NCBI RefSeq assembly: GCF_040954645.1
Contig: NC_092809.1
Location: 84,356,573-84,420,572 of the forward strand
DNA: 64,000 bases
Direction: 5' to 3'
Source of the DNA: Diabrotica undecimpunctata
Taxonomy: Eukaryota; Arthropoda; Insecta; Coleoptera; Chrysomelidae
Shown here: positions 48,314 to 62,000 of the stretch, in pieces
How the letters are laid out: every line of letters starts with the position of its first letter
Numbering within the stretch: position 1 is the first letter of the stretch
Notes under the pieces: generated by a model
What the model saw: only the letters and a program-made list of their open reading frames with translations
What the model was told of the DNA's origin: nothing
The model's database searches: none
Made by a program: the position numbers and the translations under genes

Positions 48314-48589
48314 TCTGAAAAAAAAAACAAAATAATTAAATTATTACATATAGATACTGATAGAAAGTGCATTCAAGCATCAATCAAATGTCAGGTTATT
48401 TCAAGCCACAATAGTAAAATGACCACACCCAACACAGAAAACATCCCAATACCTTCATATCTGCATTTGGTCTGTGGGTAAACCAATAACCAACAAAACA
48501 AAAATAAGTTTTAAAACCAACGAAACTTGTCCTCAGGAGGGTGTGGGACTATCCAAATCCCTTGCCCCCAGCAGATTCGGTCCTTTACT

Positions 48590-50640
48590 AACAACACATC
48601 CATGACTAGCACAAGAAAGAAAGACTAAGCACAAGAATTTATAACCTCTGTAGTTTAACAGGTAAAACAATGGCGTTAGTTGATGCACTGAAAAAAAGAA
48701 GAATTCAAACTGCATAGGCATAAGAGTATGTGCTAACAAAGAAATGAAAGAAAAAGTTGTAAACGTGATAAAAACGACTAACAGAATAATATCCGTGAAA
48801 TTTGTATTTACAGAGATAAGTTGAATATAGTATGTGTTATGTGCCACAAGTAGGACTAGGTGACGATAAAAGAAAAGATTTCTATGATCAGTTAGTTGCA
48901 AGACTATACCACCAACTAAATATTTCAACTAAGAGACTAAATCTTCTAACTAAGAAAAGACTAATCATAGGAGGTAATTTCAATGCTTACGTAGGCTAAT
49001 TAAACAGAGGAAATTAACATATTGATGAAGGATACGGCATTGGAACTAGAAATAGCGCAGGAGATGACATGCTGGAGTTAGCAGTAGCACTAGGTATGCC
49101 CACTGTTTGTACATGCTTTTAGAAGAGAGAAAGCCAACCTATCAAATTCAAAAGCAGACAAAATCAATTCAAAATATGGATTATAAATCAATCCCTTATA
49201 TAAAAGACTGTAAGGTAATAATTGTAATAAACTGTAAGCTAACAGCATAAAGTACTGGTACTAGACATACAAGTAAAACATGAAATAAAACCAAAATATT
49301 AAGGAAAGTCACAAAAACAATTAATTGACGTTAACAAGCGAAAAAGAAGTTCAATTAAGAACGGAAATAGACAAAAGAATGCGTTGGAACATGAAAAAGG
49401 TTATAATGAAATTTGAAGAAATTTGTCAAAATTATTAAAGAGGGTGCAACTAAAATACTTGGAAAAACCTCAGGAGAGGGACTTAAAAATTGGTAAATAT
49501 AGGTAGTCAGACGATGTTTAAGACAATATAAAAGAAAAGAGAAGATTATATAAGGAGAGGCAAAAAAATATATTAGACTAAGATTATCAAAAGTATGAAA
49601 TAGCTAAAGAGGAAGCAAAAGTAGGAGTAGCAAAATCTAAGGCAGCAGCGTATGAAAAGCTGTACAATGAACCGAATACAAAGAAAAAAACATACAAAAT
49701 TGCTAAAAGTGGAGCAAAGGAAACCAAAAGGATTTAATCAGATTAAATGTATACATAATAAATACAATAAACTATTTATGCAAGATAATGATGTAAAAAG
49801 GCGCCAGAGGAAGTTCTTTGACGGCCAATTAAACGAAAAGTTTGAGAAAGCATCTGTAGAGCCAACATAGACAGTAGTAGCAATGGTGCCGAAAATAACG
49901 ACCTCGGAAGTAATTCAAGAGCTACATAAGATAAAAAAAGAAAAGGCATAGGTCCTGATGATATCCTTGGATATATATGATCACTATTAGGAAAATCAGG
50001 AACAAGTTGGCTAACAGGACTATTTAATAGAATTATGAAAGTGGGGCAAATACCGGATGAATGGAGAAGTAGCCTTTTAGTACCTGTATACAAAAACAAA
50101 GTAGATGTTAAACTATGTACAAACTATAGAGCCATAAAACTACTCTGTCACATCATGAAACTGTGGGAGAGAATAATTGATGGTGGAATAGGGGAAGAAA
50201 CAGAAGTACTAGGAAATCAGTTTAAATTCATACAAGGCAAATCAACAACGGATGCAACTTTTATTCTAAGGCAAGTAATGGAAAATTAATGTTAGAACAG
50301 GTGTGGATGATACTGATAAATATCATGTGAGAGTAGGATTGCATCAGGGGTCAGTGCTAATCCCCTATCTCTTCTAATTAGTGTTGGAAAAATTAACGAA
50401 AACATTTCAAGAAAATATCCCTTGGTGTCTGATATATGCTAACGATGTGGTGTTAGTAAGAGATAAGGGAAGAGAATTGAATTATTGATTGGGAAAATTG
50501 AGATGGGCGCTTGAGCAAAAAGGTCTTAAACTAAGTCAGACAAAAACAGAGTGTCTAGAGTGGGCATTTAAAAATCAAACTATCACTGCAAATCAGGTTG
50601 TAATGTTGACTGGTGAAATTATTGAAAAAAAAAATCATTT
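48590..50640 (+). pseudogene. RTE-type LINE relic 1, endonuclease and RT
   Basis: Plus strand with many frame changes: endonuclease start NLCSLTGKTMALVDALKKRR (~48650), PQVGLGDDKRKDFYDQL and RLIIGGNFNAYVG (48850-49000). Linker with QIKCIHNKYNKLFMQDND (49740). RT blocks GPDDI, EWRSSLLVPVYKNK, NYRAIKLLCHIMKLWER and NQFKFIQGKSTTDATFILR (49900-50290). VGLHQGSVL, a YAND variant of the catalytic box, and KGLKLSQTKTE (50330-50560). YADD has become YAND and stops are frequent, so it is long dead. Confidence 0.75.
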
Positions 50641-50673
50641 TATGTAAACCTGAAGAAGTGAAAATACCAGGAG

Positions 50674-50820
50674 GATGATACCTGCGACTGCGGTGCGGTT
50701 CAGAATAGTCACCATCTACTAGCATGCACAGAGATGAGAGAGACCTACACAGAAGAAGATCTATTTTTAGCGAATGACAGGGCCATCTATGTAGCCAACC
50801 ATTGGAAATACAAAATTTAA
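50674..50820 (+). pseudogene. LINE C-terminal Cys-His fragment
   Basis: A 48-codon open stretch, DDTCDCGAVQNSHHLLACTE then EEDLFLANDRAIYVANHW and stop. This is the C-x-C...H...C knuckle and A/V-A-x-H/Y-W end that closes ORF2 of several LINEs. It follows relic 1 after poly(A)-like DNA and may be a separate element. Confidence 0.5.
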
Positions 50821-51059
50821 AGCTGTTGGTGTTCCGGACACGGAAAGTAAAGTAAGTATAAAAAGAGGTAAAAGTAAAATGAAAAGAAAAATAAAATACT
50901 TATATAATAATAGTGTAGACCTGAAAGTGCGCCGGAGGGTTTGAAATAAGAATTTACCTAAGGAATGAAATAAGAATTTACCTAATATAAAACAGATCTG
51001 AAAGAGAACAAAAAACAGATTAAAGAATTAATAGAGATTAAGTACATGCTTAAGTAACA

Positions 51060-54000
51060 TATCTCAAATCCGCCTGCAGTTTTGTTGAGTAGATCGAGTA
51101 GCTCGACAGAACTGTTGACGGTCCCAAGCCCAAATAAAGGAGGAGGGGGTCTACAGCCAGTTTAGCACCCTACTGATAGACTTACTTTAGCTCATAGAAA
51201 CAGAATTATGCCTCGGGACAGGAATGATTTCATTACGACGACTAACGAGAAAGAGGACAACGAATTTGTGGTAAACGAGAAATATACTTCCCATCGGTGC
51301 TTTGAACGTAAAGTCTCTAAACACAAGAGAGCAGAAAATTACAAAAGAGCTTGTAGAAAAAAAAAATATAGACATGTGTGCGCTAAAAGACACAAAGAAA
51401 AAAGGAAAAGGGTCAAATTATTATAGATGACCATCTCATGATTTACAGTGGTGTTGCCAAAGAAACCAGAGAAGAGCCAAAGAAGGAGTCGCTCTGTTAG
51501 TACACAAAAATTTTTTACACCAAGTTTAAAAATAGTAAGTGTAAAAATTAAACTGGATGTCAAACCTCTGAATGTGATAGATATTCACACACCACAGAAC
51601 AACAGAGATACCACCACAAGGGAAAACTTCTACGAACACCTTCAGACTGTAATAAACGAGACCCCTAATGATAAATATATAATCATTATGGGTGATTTTA
51701 ACGCCCGTGTTGGCAATGATTTAGTTCCAGGGATAAAACAGCGATATAACGAAAATATCAGAAATGAAAACGGAAACCTTCTAACGGACCTCTGCAGCAA
51801 AAACCAGATACGTAATAATAATACATTTTTCCCTCACAAAGAACAATACAAATACATTTTTGAAAACAGTAGAGGACAAAGATCTATTATAGACTATATT
51901 CTGTTGAATAGAGAGCACTAACATCAGCAGAAATAGGAAGCGATCACAAATTGGTATTGTGCCGAATGAAAACACATATACGTGATAACAAAACACCGAA
52001 ATACACCACAAAGATAAAAGTCGAAAGCTTACAGGATGACTCCACAAGATACCTATTCCAGAAAAGAAGAACCGAAAAAAACAGAAATACATATATCACA
52101 GAAAGTGATGGAGTCGAAGAAAGCTGGGCAAAAGTTAAGTCTAATATCTTAGCCTAGGCCAAGAAAGTTCTTGGTAAAAGAAATATAAATAAAGTGAAGG
52201 AAAAATGTAAAGAAAACAAAAAAGCTTACCTGAAATACATGTCAACCAAAACACAAGAGGCATAACATAATTACAAGACAATTAGAAACGAAACACATGC
52301 ACTTAGAAAAATAAAAAATGGTCACTGGGAACGTTTTTCGAAAGAAATGGAACATAATTTTTTTCGTCTGCAAAAGGAAATATAGCGCTTCATCAGACGT
52401 CAAAGAACGGAGGTAAAGTAACTAATATAAGTAAAATACATAGAAAATGATACGTGGATTGGCTACCTAAAAAAGCTATATACAGGAGAAGAACAAACGA
52501 CGCTAGAACCGGAAACATCAGAAATTACAACATATAAAGAACTTAATATAAATGTACAGGAAGTTCGGAAAATACTTGAAAACCTGAGGAACAGAAAAGC
52601 AGCAGGTAAAGACGGGATACCAAACGAATACTGAAATATTGTGGAGCAGCAATGACAGAACAATTAACAACATTAATTAATAAAATTATAAAACACAATA
52701 AAATGCCGGAAGAATGGAGAAGGAGTGAACTAACTCTACTATTTAAAAAAGGAGATAAAAACAGACAAAAAACTACAGAGGTATAAACTTGTTAAATACT
52801 AGGCTAAAACTTACAACTAAAATTTTACAAGTGCTAATTAATCACAATATAAGTTTAGCAGATGAACACCGGGTTTTTTTAGTGGTAGATCGTGTACAGA
52901 TGCAAAATTCGTTATAAAGCAAATTACTGAGAGATCACTGAAGTATAATAGACCAGCATTTCTGTGTCTGATTGACCTAAAGAAAGCGTTTGACAGAGTA
53001 AGACTGAAAGATGTAATCCATCTTCTGTATAATGGAGAAGCTCCCCTAAATATTATAAAAACTATCGAAAACATCGACCAAAACAACAAAATGGAAGTCA
53101 GAATAGAGGGACAACTTACAGAACCTATAGAAATAGGCAGCAGAATAAGACAAGGGGATTCGTTGAGATTGAGCCCCATGCTCTTCAATTTGATCATGGA
53201 TCAAATCATCAAAAGCGTTAACAAACGAAGAGGATACAGAATGGGAAACAAAGAAATTAAAATACTCCGTTACGCAGATCATCATCATCATTTTGGCTTT
53301 ACAACCCTGTGTGGGTCCTAGCCTCCCCAAGAATTTTTCTCCAGTCGTCCCTATCCATCGCCTTCCTCCGTTACGCAGATGACGCAATATTAATAGCCCA
53401 AGATGAAGATAGTTTGCAAAGACTGGTCCACAAATTTAACCTAAGAGCAAAAGAATTTAATATGACAATCTCATCTCAGAAAACTAAAACAATAGTAGTC
53501 AGCAAAGGACCACAGATGTAAAATAGAAATTGATGGCATTAGCAGAAACAAGACCCGACACAGCCACAACGCAAAGAATAATGGACGCGGCAGAGATAAG
53601 AGTACTCAGAAGAATTACAGGAAATACTCTGAGAAATCGAAAAGAAAATGTAACGTATAGTGTATAAATGAATGGATACAAAATAGAAAAAAAGGATGGA
53701 ATAACCACATAGGTAATGGAAATAAAATACCTGGCATTATGAATTTATTATGACAATTTCATCTCAGAAAACTAAAACAGTAGTAGTCAGCAAAGAACCA
53801 ACTAGATGTAAAATAGAAATTGGTGGCATCAGTATTGAACAAATATTGGAAATAAAATACCTGGGAATTACACTGTCTAGCTATGGAGACCTGGACAAAG
53901 AAGTGAGAGATCAAGTACTAAAAGTAAATAGACTGGCAGGATGCCTTAATAACACTATATGGCTAAACAGACACATTAACACTGAGATGATATCAATTTA

Positions 54001-54400
54001 TAAAGCCAGTGTAAGACAAATAATGACATAAGCCTCAGAAACAAGACCCGACACAGCCACAACTCAAAGAATAATGGAAACGGCAGAGATAAGAGTACTG
54101 AGAACAATTATAGGAAATACGCTGAGAAATCAAAAGAGAAGTGAAGACATTAGAAGAAAATGTAACGTAAAGTGTATAAATGAATTGACACAAAATAGAA
54201 AAAAAGAATGTAATAATCACATAAGCAGAATGGAGGAGACCCGTGACGTCAAAATTGCAAGAGATAAGTCACCAATCGGCAGAAGAAGTATCGGACGATT
54301 GCGCAAAAGATGAAGTGACAACCTTCCATAGAGGTATTAATCCGCCAATAAACAAGTAAAATTGCTTATAAAGAAAAATAATAACAAGAAAAAAAAGTAA
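51060..54400 (+). pseudogene. RTE-type LINE relic 2, nearly full ORF2 with internal duplication
   Basis: Endonuclease: VYSGVAKET-like and GVALLV-like scraps (51450), KYIIIMGDFNARVGND (51680), RSIIDYILLNRE (51890). Pre-RT: VRKILENLRNRKAAGKDGIP (52560). RT: CTDAKFVIKQITERS, LCLIDLKKAFDRVRL (52900-53000), GSRIRQGDSL (53140), KILRYAD | DAILIAQDED (split at 53279 by an 86-bp insertion), QKTKTIVVSK. C-terminus: IKYLGITLSSYGDLDKEV, TAEIRVLRTIIGNTLRN, KIARDKSPIGRRSIGRLRKR (54300), then an A-rich end near 54400. Many frame changes. The C-terminal part occurs twice: 53460-53715 (internally deleted) and 53745-54320. Confidence 0.8.
53280..53365 (-). mobile_element. 86-bp extremely truncated RTE-type LINE insertion
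   Basis: Inserted exactly in the catalytic YADD region of relic 2 and flanked by the 15-bp duplication CTCCGTTACGCAGAT (53265-53279 and 53366-53380). On the minus strand it encodes the last residues of an RTE-type polyprotein, MDRDDWRKILGEARTHTGL, a stop, and an ATGATGATG tail. It shows how short target-primed insertions can be while still leaving a clean duplication. Confidence 0.85.
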
Positions 54401-56730
54401 CATCTTTTAGATAAATAAGCGGAACAACAGAAACTGAGTATAAACGTGAAATTCCAGAATTAACATTAAATAAATTACCGCAAACCGTACTAACTGAAAT
54501 AAGTGTTATTTTCTGCACATATACATATAATATAATAAAAACTATATTTAAACCAAGTGACAGAAAAAAAATTATATATACATTTACTTCTAAATGATTA
54601 AGGTCTATAAAATTATTATTAAAGTTAAAGCTTATACAAGCGACAAAGTTTTTAAAACAATTAGACCGAACATAATATCATAACTGTAAAACATAATATA
54701 TACGGAAACAATAAAGAAATAAATGTTTAGTGGTTATGAAACCGCTTGTCGTCTGCCATGAATTTTATTACAGAATCAAGTTACCATAACACACCAAAAT
54801 ATTTTGTCTGAGTAATGACTTACTACGATAAAAAGAAATAGAATACTTTTATAATACACAACGTTATAAAGGTGAAACTATGAAAAGATATACATATAAT
54901 ACAATAATGATATATATGATGATTCATAAACGCATGTTAATAACAATTGGTAATAAACAGATAAAGATACCCACTAGAAAGTTTATAATTTCAAAACGAC
55001 AGTAAAATAAAGTTCAATTAAAAGGTTCAAATCGCGACATAATATGAAATAATTCAACAGCAAGTAAAAGTACTTGATGTATAGGACATGCATGCAACAA
55101 AATATTGTGTATTGTACTTTACCATGTAGGATGGACGCAGCAAAACACTAGCACGTAACTAAAGACGTTAGAACTCCAATACAGGTATGTGTGGTATTGA
55201 ATTTATTTTGCCAAGTTGACGCTACCGTAGGCGGTAATTACCCTGCGACCTGCACTTTTAGAAGAAAACCACTCTTTTTTCTATGGACAAGACTCAGTCA
55301 CACTCACTCTTTAAAATACAATGTATGAATAAAAGGTCATTTGTTTGAAACAATATATTTAGAACCGTCTAATTGTTCAATAGTGTCTGGGTTTTTGTAA
55401 CCGATATCTTGGCCTACTATACGGTGAGAATCAAAACTAACAAAAACCCTGTTAGTATTTTAACAATGTTTATAACAGTTTCAACAATAAAAGAAGCTAT
55501 CACACATTTAAAAACTATAACCGCTATGGAAAAAATACAGTAGACTATGACTACATTTGTGCTTTAGCACTTATAGTAAGAACAAGATAAAAATCTAAAT
55601 ACCTACATAAATATATTAACAAGAAGTTATTAAAACTTTTGTTCGTTATCAGTAAAAGAAAGCGCATTTCAGAATATATTATGAAAAATGTTGTTAATAT
55701 TACAATATCAAGTACCTTCATATAACAATAGGAATACAAAAATAAAAAAAAAACAACTTACCTTTGCAAAACAACAATCAATCACTTCATTTTATCACGA
55801 AAAATTTAAAAATTGCAATGTAATTGAACCCAGTTTGTGAGATCTGTTCACTCCTTAAGATTACGTTCGGTTGTAACAATTGATTGGAGCGAGGTGTATT
55901 AATTCCAGTGTAGACAGGAATTATTCCACCGCGCTCCAATGCTCCAGACTATCTCTTTTTCCCCTATAGCACTCTGATGCGCGATAGTAGCACAACTATC
56001 AGCTAAATGTTCTTTATGTGGAAGTCCTGGTAATAGAACTCCAACATGGTTCTCCTGTAAATTATAAAACTTATTCTTAGATACAACGACAACCTTCTTA
56101 GTATTCAGGTACAAGATACCGTCCACAAGTATGTGATTATGTGTACGTGCCAATATTCTTTTAAAAGAGATTAATAAAATTCGCCCGTAATGATTAATTT
56201 ACCATTTGATTATAATTAGCATTTAAAAACGAAATTTTCACCTTTCATACAAACATTGATAGTTTTTAGCTTTGGATGTATTTGAGTCACATCTTGCTGT
56301 AGCAAATTTACCCTAAAAAGTTTAATTTTATGCACAATTATCACATTTGCTCTGGAAATGACGTATAAATATACATTGTTAAAAATTGTGTAGATTTATC
56401 AATTTAAAACGTTCTTTGTCGTCTTCTGAATCTTCATTTCCATTCGTTCCTATCTAAGCACATGTTATCCACAAGGTACTTCTTCATTTTTTATTCACTA
56501 CTCTTTTTGCTATGGCTTTCCTCATTTTATTTATTCATATCGTTCTCACTCATAACACATATTGGGTAGTTTATTGTTTCATTAAACTTTTTCTGTATAT
56601 ATCCGTATCACATAAGTTTTCTAGTTATTATAGCGTATATAGTGTATGTTAATTCCATTACATTTCTTATATTTTCAATATTAATTCTTTCCAATTAAGA
56701 TTTTCGAGCAGCTCTGAACCATTGGCCCAT
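54401..56730. other. AT-rich DNA, nothing recognised
   Basis: A minus-strand frame of 84 codons (55899-56153) and one of 62 (55551-55739) have no recognised motif and no splice-site support. No TE boundaries seen. Confidence 0.5.
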
Positions 56731-56739
56731 TTTTGTTGC

Positions 56740-58730
56740 TTTTGTCACTGTTTCTCCTTTCTTTTAACTACAACTTTTCTCCACGTTGATCGGTCTTCTA
56801 CATATCTGCAATCAAATGAAATATTAACTTTTTGAGATATCCGATTTTGTGTCCGATCTACCTTAGTCGTTAAAATTTATTCTCCTGGACAATATCATTA
56901 TAAGAGCTTTCTTCATTCAGTATCTGTTCTTAATCTATACGGATTTGTAGCATTATACTAATAACACCTTATTTGTTTTATTCATTCCTCCTAATTTGCA
57001 TCAATATATTAAAATAGGTCTGAAGTTTGTATTATGCTCTTTATTCCTTCAGTGACGGTATTATTAACTGTGATTATTGATCCAATAATATTTAAGTGTT
57101 CCATACTTTCGAAATTGCAGTTGTAGACTTTTTTGTTTTATCTAGATTTATTTAATTGGTGTCTTCTGTGTATTTGCTTGTATTTGGTTTTCACTTCGTT
57201 GATGTTTTAGTTTCTTATGAAATCGATATCATCAGCATTATGTTAGGAGCTGCTTTGTACATTGGACCGTTAACGGATTGCATGTTAAATGGACGTTATA
57301 TCTATTTTGGTAACCTGTTCGTTAATTTTTTAACTATTTGAATCGAGAATTTGTATTTTATTAGATCTCTGGTTTATTTATTTTATATGTCTGATGTTTT
57401 GTTTCCTGTATCGTTACTACAAGGATTTTGCTGGATACCGACATAGGAAACCTGGTGGTACGTACATGATGTTTTGATTACCAACATTAGAAAATTTGTC
57501 CTGCTGTAAAATCATGATTATTTTACTAGAAAATATAATGTTGTTTATTAATAATAAAGTTGTTTCACTTTGCTTTCTCCATCGAGGTCGCAGTGAGACT
57601 GCTACCATTATACCTTCTAGTATTTAATATTTTGCCGATCAAGCAACACTTCCTATAGTCATTAACTTGATACTGATATCTCTACTCCCCGATTTCAGCA
57701 AACAGTCACCAAACTATTAAAACTGCTACATTCATGCTTCCTATTATCCAACGATTAGCCAGTCCAGGACTATATGCATTATTATGGTACTGATATTGCT
57801 GCTGCCCCTCATAAGTGAATAGAACTCATAATATATTTAACTCATCGTCGAAAGTCTGTATAATGTAAGGACCTTACTTATTAAACTGAGATCTTCTGTA
57901 TTTACTTTGCGGGTGATGCTCTCAAACACGATGGTAAACACGATTGGAGACACGGCATCTTTTTGTTTAAGGTCACTGTACATTTGAAAGTAAGTTGACA
58001 GTTAATTTCCTTAGGTATGGCTAGTTCCGCCATAGCATTTTAGTTACAATCTTAGTTACATATACATAACTAGTTTAATGTTTTTTTTATTCCTAACATT
58101 TTTTATTATGTATATAATACTGAATATTTGATCAATGGTTCATTCAGTTTTTCTAATTTCATACTAATCTTTCCTAATTTAACATTTGTGTTTGCTGTCT
58201 GTCAAAGAAAACACCATTTTCCAGAGCTGATGCTATGATTTATATTTGTTGTTAAAATTACTTTGCTGCTGTATCGAGTATCGTTTACTGGTATATCAAT
58301 TTGGTTACGAATTTATCTTGTGTGCTGAACTCTATTAAATCTTTTACCGCGAATTGAAAAGAATGTTTTAACCTTAATTTGTAACATTTTTATCGTTAAC
58401 GTTCAGTGAAATATTTTACGTGTATCTAAATAAGTATTTACTATATTGTATAATGATTGTACATGTTTTCTGTTTGAGATCAATGTACATTTGAAAATAA
58501 GTCGATAATTTTCCTTGAAATCTTACTTTACTTGTACGTTACTCCTTGTTTAATTAATTAATTTCTTAGGTAAGCCTAGTTATGCCATAGTATTCCATAG
58601 TTTTATTCTTATGATTATATCATGTGTTTGTTCAAAATCTATAAATAACTAGTTTATTGTTTTTTTTTGTATTCCCATTTCTCATTAACTGCCTAATAGT
58701 GAATAATTGATCAACGATTTATTAAGTTTT
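56740..58730 (-). pseudogene. RTE-type LINE relic 3, minus strand, very old, with tandem duplication
   Basis: Right to left on the minus strand: palm start YIDFEQTHDIIIRIK (~58640), a GD-type block QKDAVSPIVFTIVFESITRK (57990-57900), ADDIDFI (about 57235-57215), thumb with FESMEHLNIIGSIITVNNT (57110-57050), and C-terminal YVEDRSTWRKVVV (56800-56760). The palm-containing stretch is present twice, at about 58450-58720 and 57965-58240, as a diverged ~490 bp tandem step. Frames are heavily broken. Confidence 0.6.
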
Positions 58731-58765
58731 TCTAATTCCACACTAATAGTCTCCTGTTTGATAGT

Positions 58766-58770
<5 letters not shown>

Positions 58771-58806
<36 letters not shown>
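58771..58806. repeat. (GT)n microsatellite at LINE 3' end
   Basis: 18 GT units directly outside the 3' end of the minus-strand LINE. On that strand it is (CA)n after CCATAAAACAAAA, so it may be an integral tail or the target. Confidence 0.9.
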
Positions 58807-58809
<3 letters not shown>

Positions 58810-59095
58810 GTTTTATGGCACTGGAACTAAGCCAATTAGCCAGAACAAATGTGTGAAAGTTATAAGGAAAATGCTTCAGTTAAGTATTAATTTTCACTTA
58901 ATGCGTATCTAATATTATCTTATATTTAATGAACAACACATATTATTATACATAATACTCAATATTATATTATTGATTATCCTTATAATGTAACTATTTT
59001 TTTTTTAACTATATTGTTTGGTTTTTGATTTATTATTTGTTTTTTTTTTCCCGCTAATTTGCCGATACAAAAGAGTGGGATTTATGTTAGTGTGC

Positions 59096-62000
59096 TTATA
59101 ATTTAAATTTACATTTAACTGTATGTACATAAATAACCTCATATACTCGTATATCTCCAGTTGCAAGTAAGCTCGATAAGTTAAAAGGTGTGTCTATTTT
59201 TAATTTATATAGATTACTAAGTAGTGTAGAGATCTCTTGTTGAATAGAAGGGCATTCTAATATAATATGTTGTAAACTACCATGTTTTCCGCATTCGCAA
59301 TAATCTTCGTTATGGATACCTAAACGGTGTTTATATTCCGGATACATTGCATGGTTACTTCTGATTCGTGAAATTGTTTTTATAAAATTTCTATTTTGTA
59401 CATTAAAAAACCATGGTTTTATGTTTAGTTTTGGAAGCAACAATTTAAACTTTTTCCCAGAGTTGGATTTTTCGTATTTTTCTTGCCATTTAGTTTTCAT
59501 GGATATTTTCATTTGGCTTACGTGATCGTTCAAAGGTAGCTTCATGTTAATCATCTCCCCTTCTGTAGTAGCCCTTTTTGCTAATCTATCTGCTATCTCA
59601 TTATATTCTATCCCACAATGACTTTTTACCCAAGATAATGTAATTATCTTTTCATTTTTATTCAATTTTGTAAGTACTTCATATACATCTTTAATTAAAT
59701 CGTCATACTGGTCGGTTATGTTAATATTTTTTATCTTTTCTAATGCACTTCTGCAGTCAGAGAATATTACTATATTAGTGCCGGATAGGGATTGAGCATA
59801 GATTAGTGCATTTTTAATTCCGACTATCTCTGCAGTGAATATTGACGATCCCTTAGGCAGTTTATACAGTCGCTTTATTTTTTTATTAACATGATAAAGA
59901 GCCAAACCGGTATTTCCATTAATTACAGAACCATCAGTAAAGATGTAATCATGATTTTCCCATTTATGATGAATTTTATTAAGAAAATATTTATTTAGTA
60001 ATTTTTCTGGGAGTCTAGGGTAGTCATCGATTAAATGGAATACAGGGCGAATATCGTAGTGTTTAAAAGACGTTAAGTTGTTAATAGTTAATATATTGTC
60101 CTTAATTTCTGGGTAGTTATAATAACTTTCGATCAATAGAGGAGTTTTTTTATATTTCCAATATCGATTTGTTAAAACCTCGATAGTTAACTGATGAATT
60201 GTGTGTGTAAGATTGTCATTTTTTGCGTATATCTTAAATAAGTTTTTATTACTTAAGAATTGTCTCCTTAACTGATAATCTATGGGTGTCCAATCTAATC
60301 TCCATAACAACTATGGGTGTAGATTTCAGATACCCATTACAGATTCGTAGACATTTATTTTGGATTTGATCAATCTTTTTAAGATGACATTCAGAGGCCG
60401 ATCCATATAATACGCACCCATAATCGATTATTGACTGAATAAAAGATTTATAAAATAGAAGACAAATATTAGGGTCTGCCCCCCACTTAATATGGCTGAA
60501 AACTTTTATGATGTTTATAGCATTTTCAATTTTAGATGTTATATAATGAATATGAGATTTCCAGTTAAGTTTTGTATCTAGAGTAATACCTAGATACTTA
60601 ATTGAAGCTAGGTACGGGAGTGTGTAATTTTTTAGTGTTATTGAAGACGGATGATGAAACCTCTTCCTAGTAAATGTAACAGCTGCTGACTTATTTTCTG
60701 AAATGGAAAATCCGTTATTCTTTACCCACTTTTCTAATGAATCTGAAGCTACCTCTAAATTTTGATGACATTTTTCTATATTTTGTTCTGCCGTATATAT
60801 ACATATATCATCAGCATATTGTAATGTTTTTATATTCCTATGGAATATAGTATCCAAGTCAAATGAGTATATAATGTACAAAATAGGACTTAATATGCTG
60901 CCCTGAGGAAGGCCAACAGCAGCTTTTTGAGGACCTATTAACTTGTCTAGTGTACGAATATAAATATTTCTCTCATTATACAATTTATAAATATTAAAAA
61001 TAAGTAGTTCCGGTAGTTTTAGCTTTTGCATCTTGTCCATTAAAATGTCTAATTGAATATTATCGTACGCTCCTTTTATATCTATGAATAAGCAGGTTGT
61101 TGAAAAATTGTGTGAGAATCCACTTTGTATGTCAGTAACTAGAGTAGTCACATTATCTAACGTTGAACGATTTTTTCTAAATCCGAATTGGTTTTTGGGT
61201 AATAGTTTATTGAATTCTAAAAAATGTTCTAGTCTATTTTTAATCATTCGTTCAAAAGTTTTTAATAAACAAGATGCCATAGCTATAGGTCGATAAGAAT
61301 CTGAATTATTAGATTTTTTTCCAGGCTTTAATAAAGGGACTATAATATAATCAAGCCAATCATTGGGAATTGGTATTTTGTTAAACCATATATTATTATA
61401 TATATCCAACAACGCATTTCTGCCGGAATAAGATAGATTAAATATCATATTATACTGAATTTGATCCTTTCCAGGGGATGTATTACAATTTTTTTTCATA
61501 GCTCTATTCAATTCATACAGACTGAAAGGCGCTGTTAAATAATTATCTGAATTTCCAGAGGAAGAACCATATGCACAAGGTTGTAATGGTTTAGAAATGC
61601 AAACTTTTGGACATAATTTATTTTGAAAATCCTCTATCCATTCAGCACTTGATTCTATGTAATGTGTATTGTTTTGTCTTCTATTTTTATAACTATTTAC
61701 TTTTTGCCAAACTTGTTTCATAGGCGTGGTTTTATTTAAGGACTGACAATATATTTTCCATGATTCCGATTTGGTTATTTTTATCGTTCTTTTTGCTATT
61801 GCATCAGCTCTTTTATAGTTTATTAAATTTTGCAGGCTTGGATTGTTTTTGTATATTATAAATAAATGTTTTCTGTTATTAACTTTTGCCTGACATTCAT
61901 CATTCCACCAGTGTTTATTTTTTTTATTTTGCTTATATTTATATCTCTGTGGTATTGATTTTACAGCTGCATTATTAATTGCATTAATAAATTGGCTGTA

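Noticed and set aside
55899..56153. 84-codon minus-strand frame
   Set aside because: No motif, no splice support and no repeat relation; chance frame likely.
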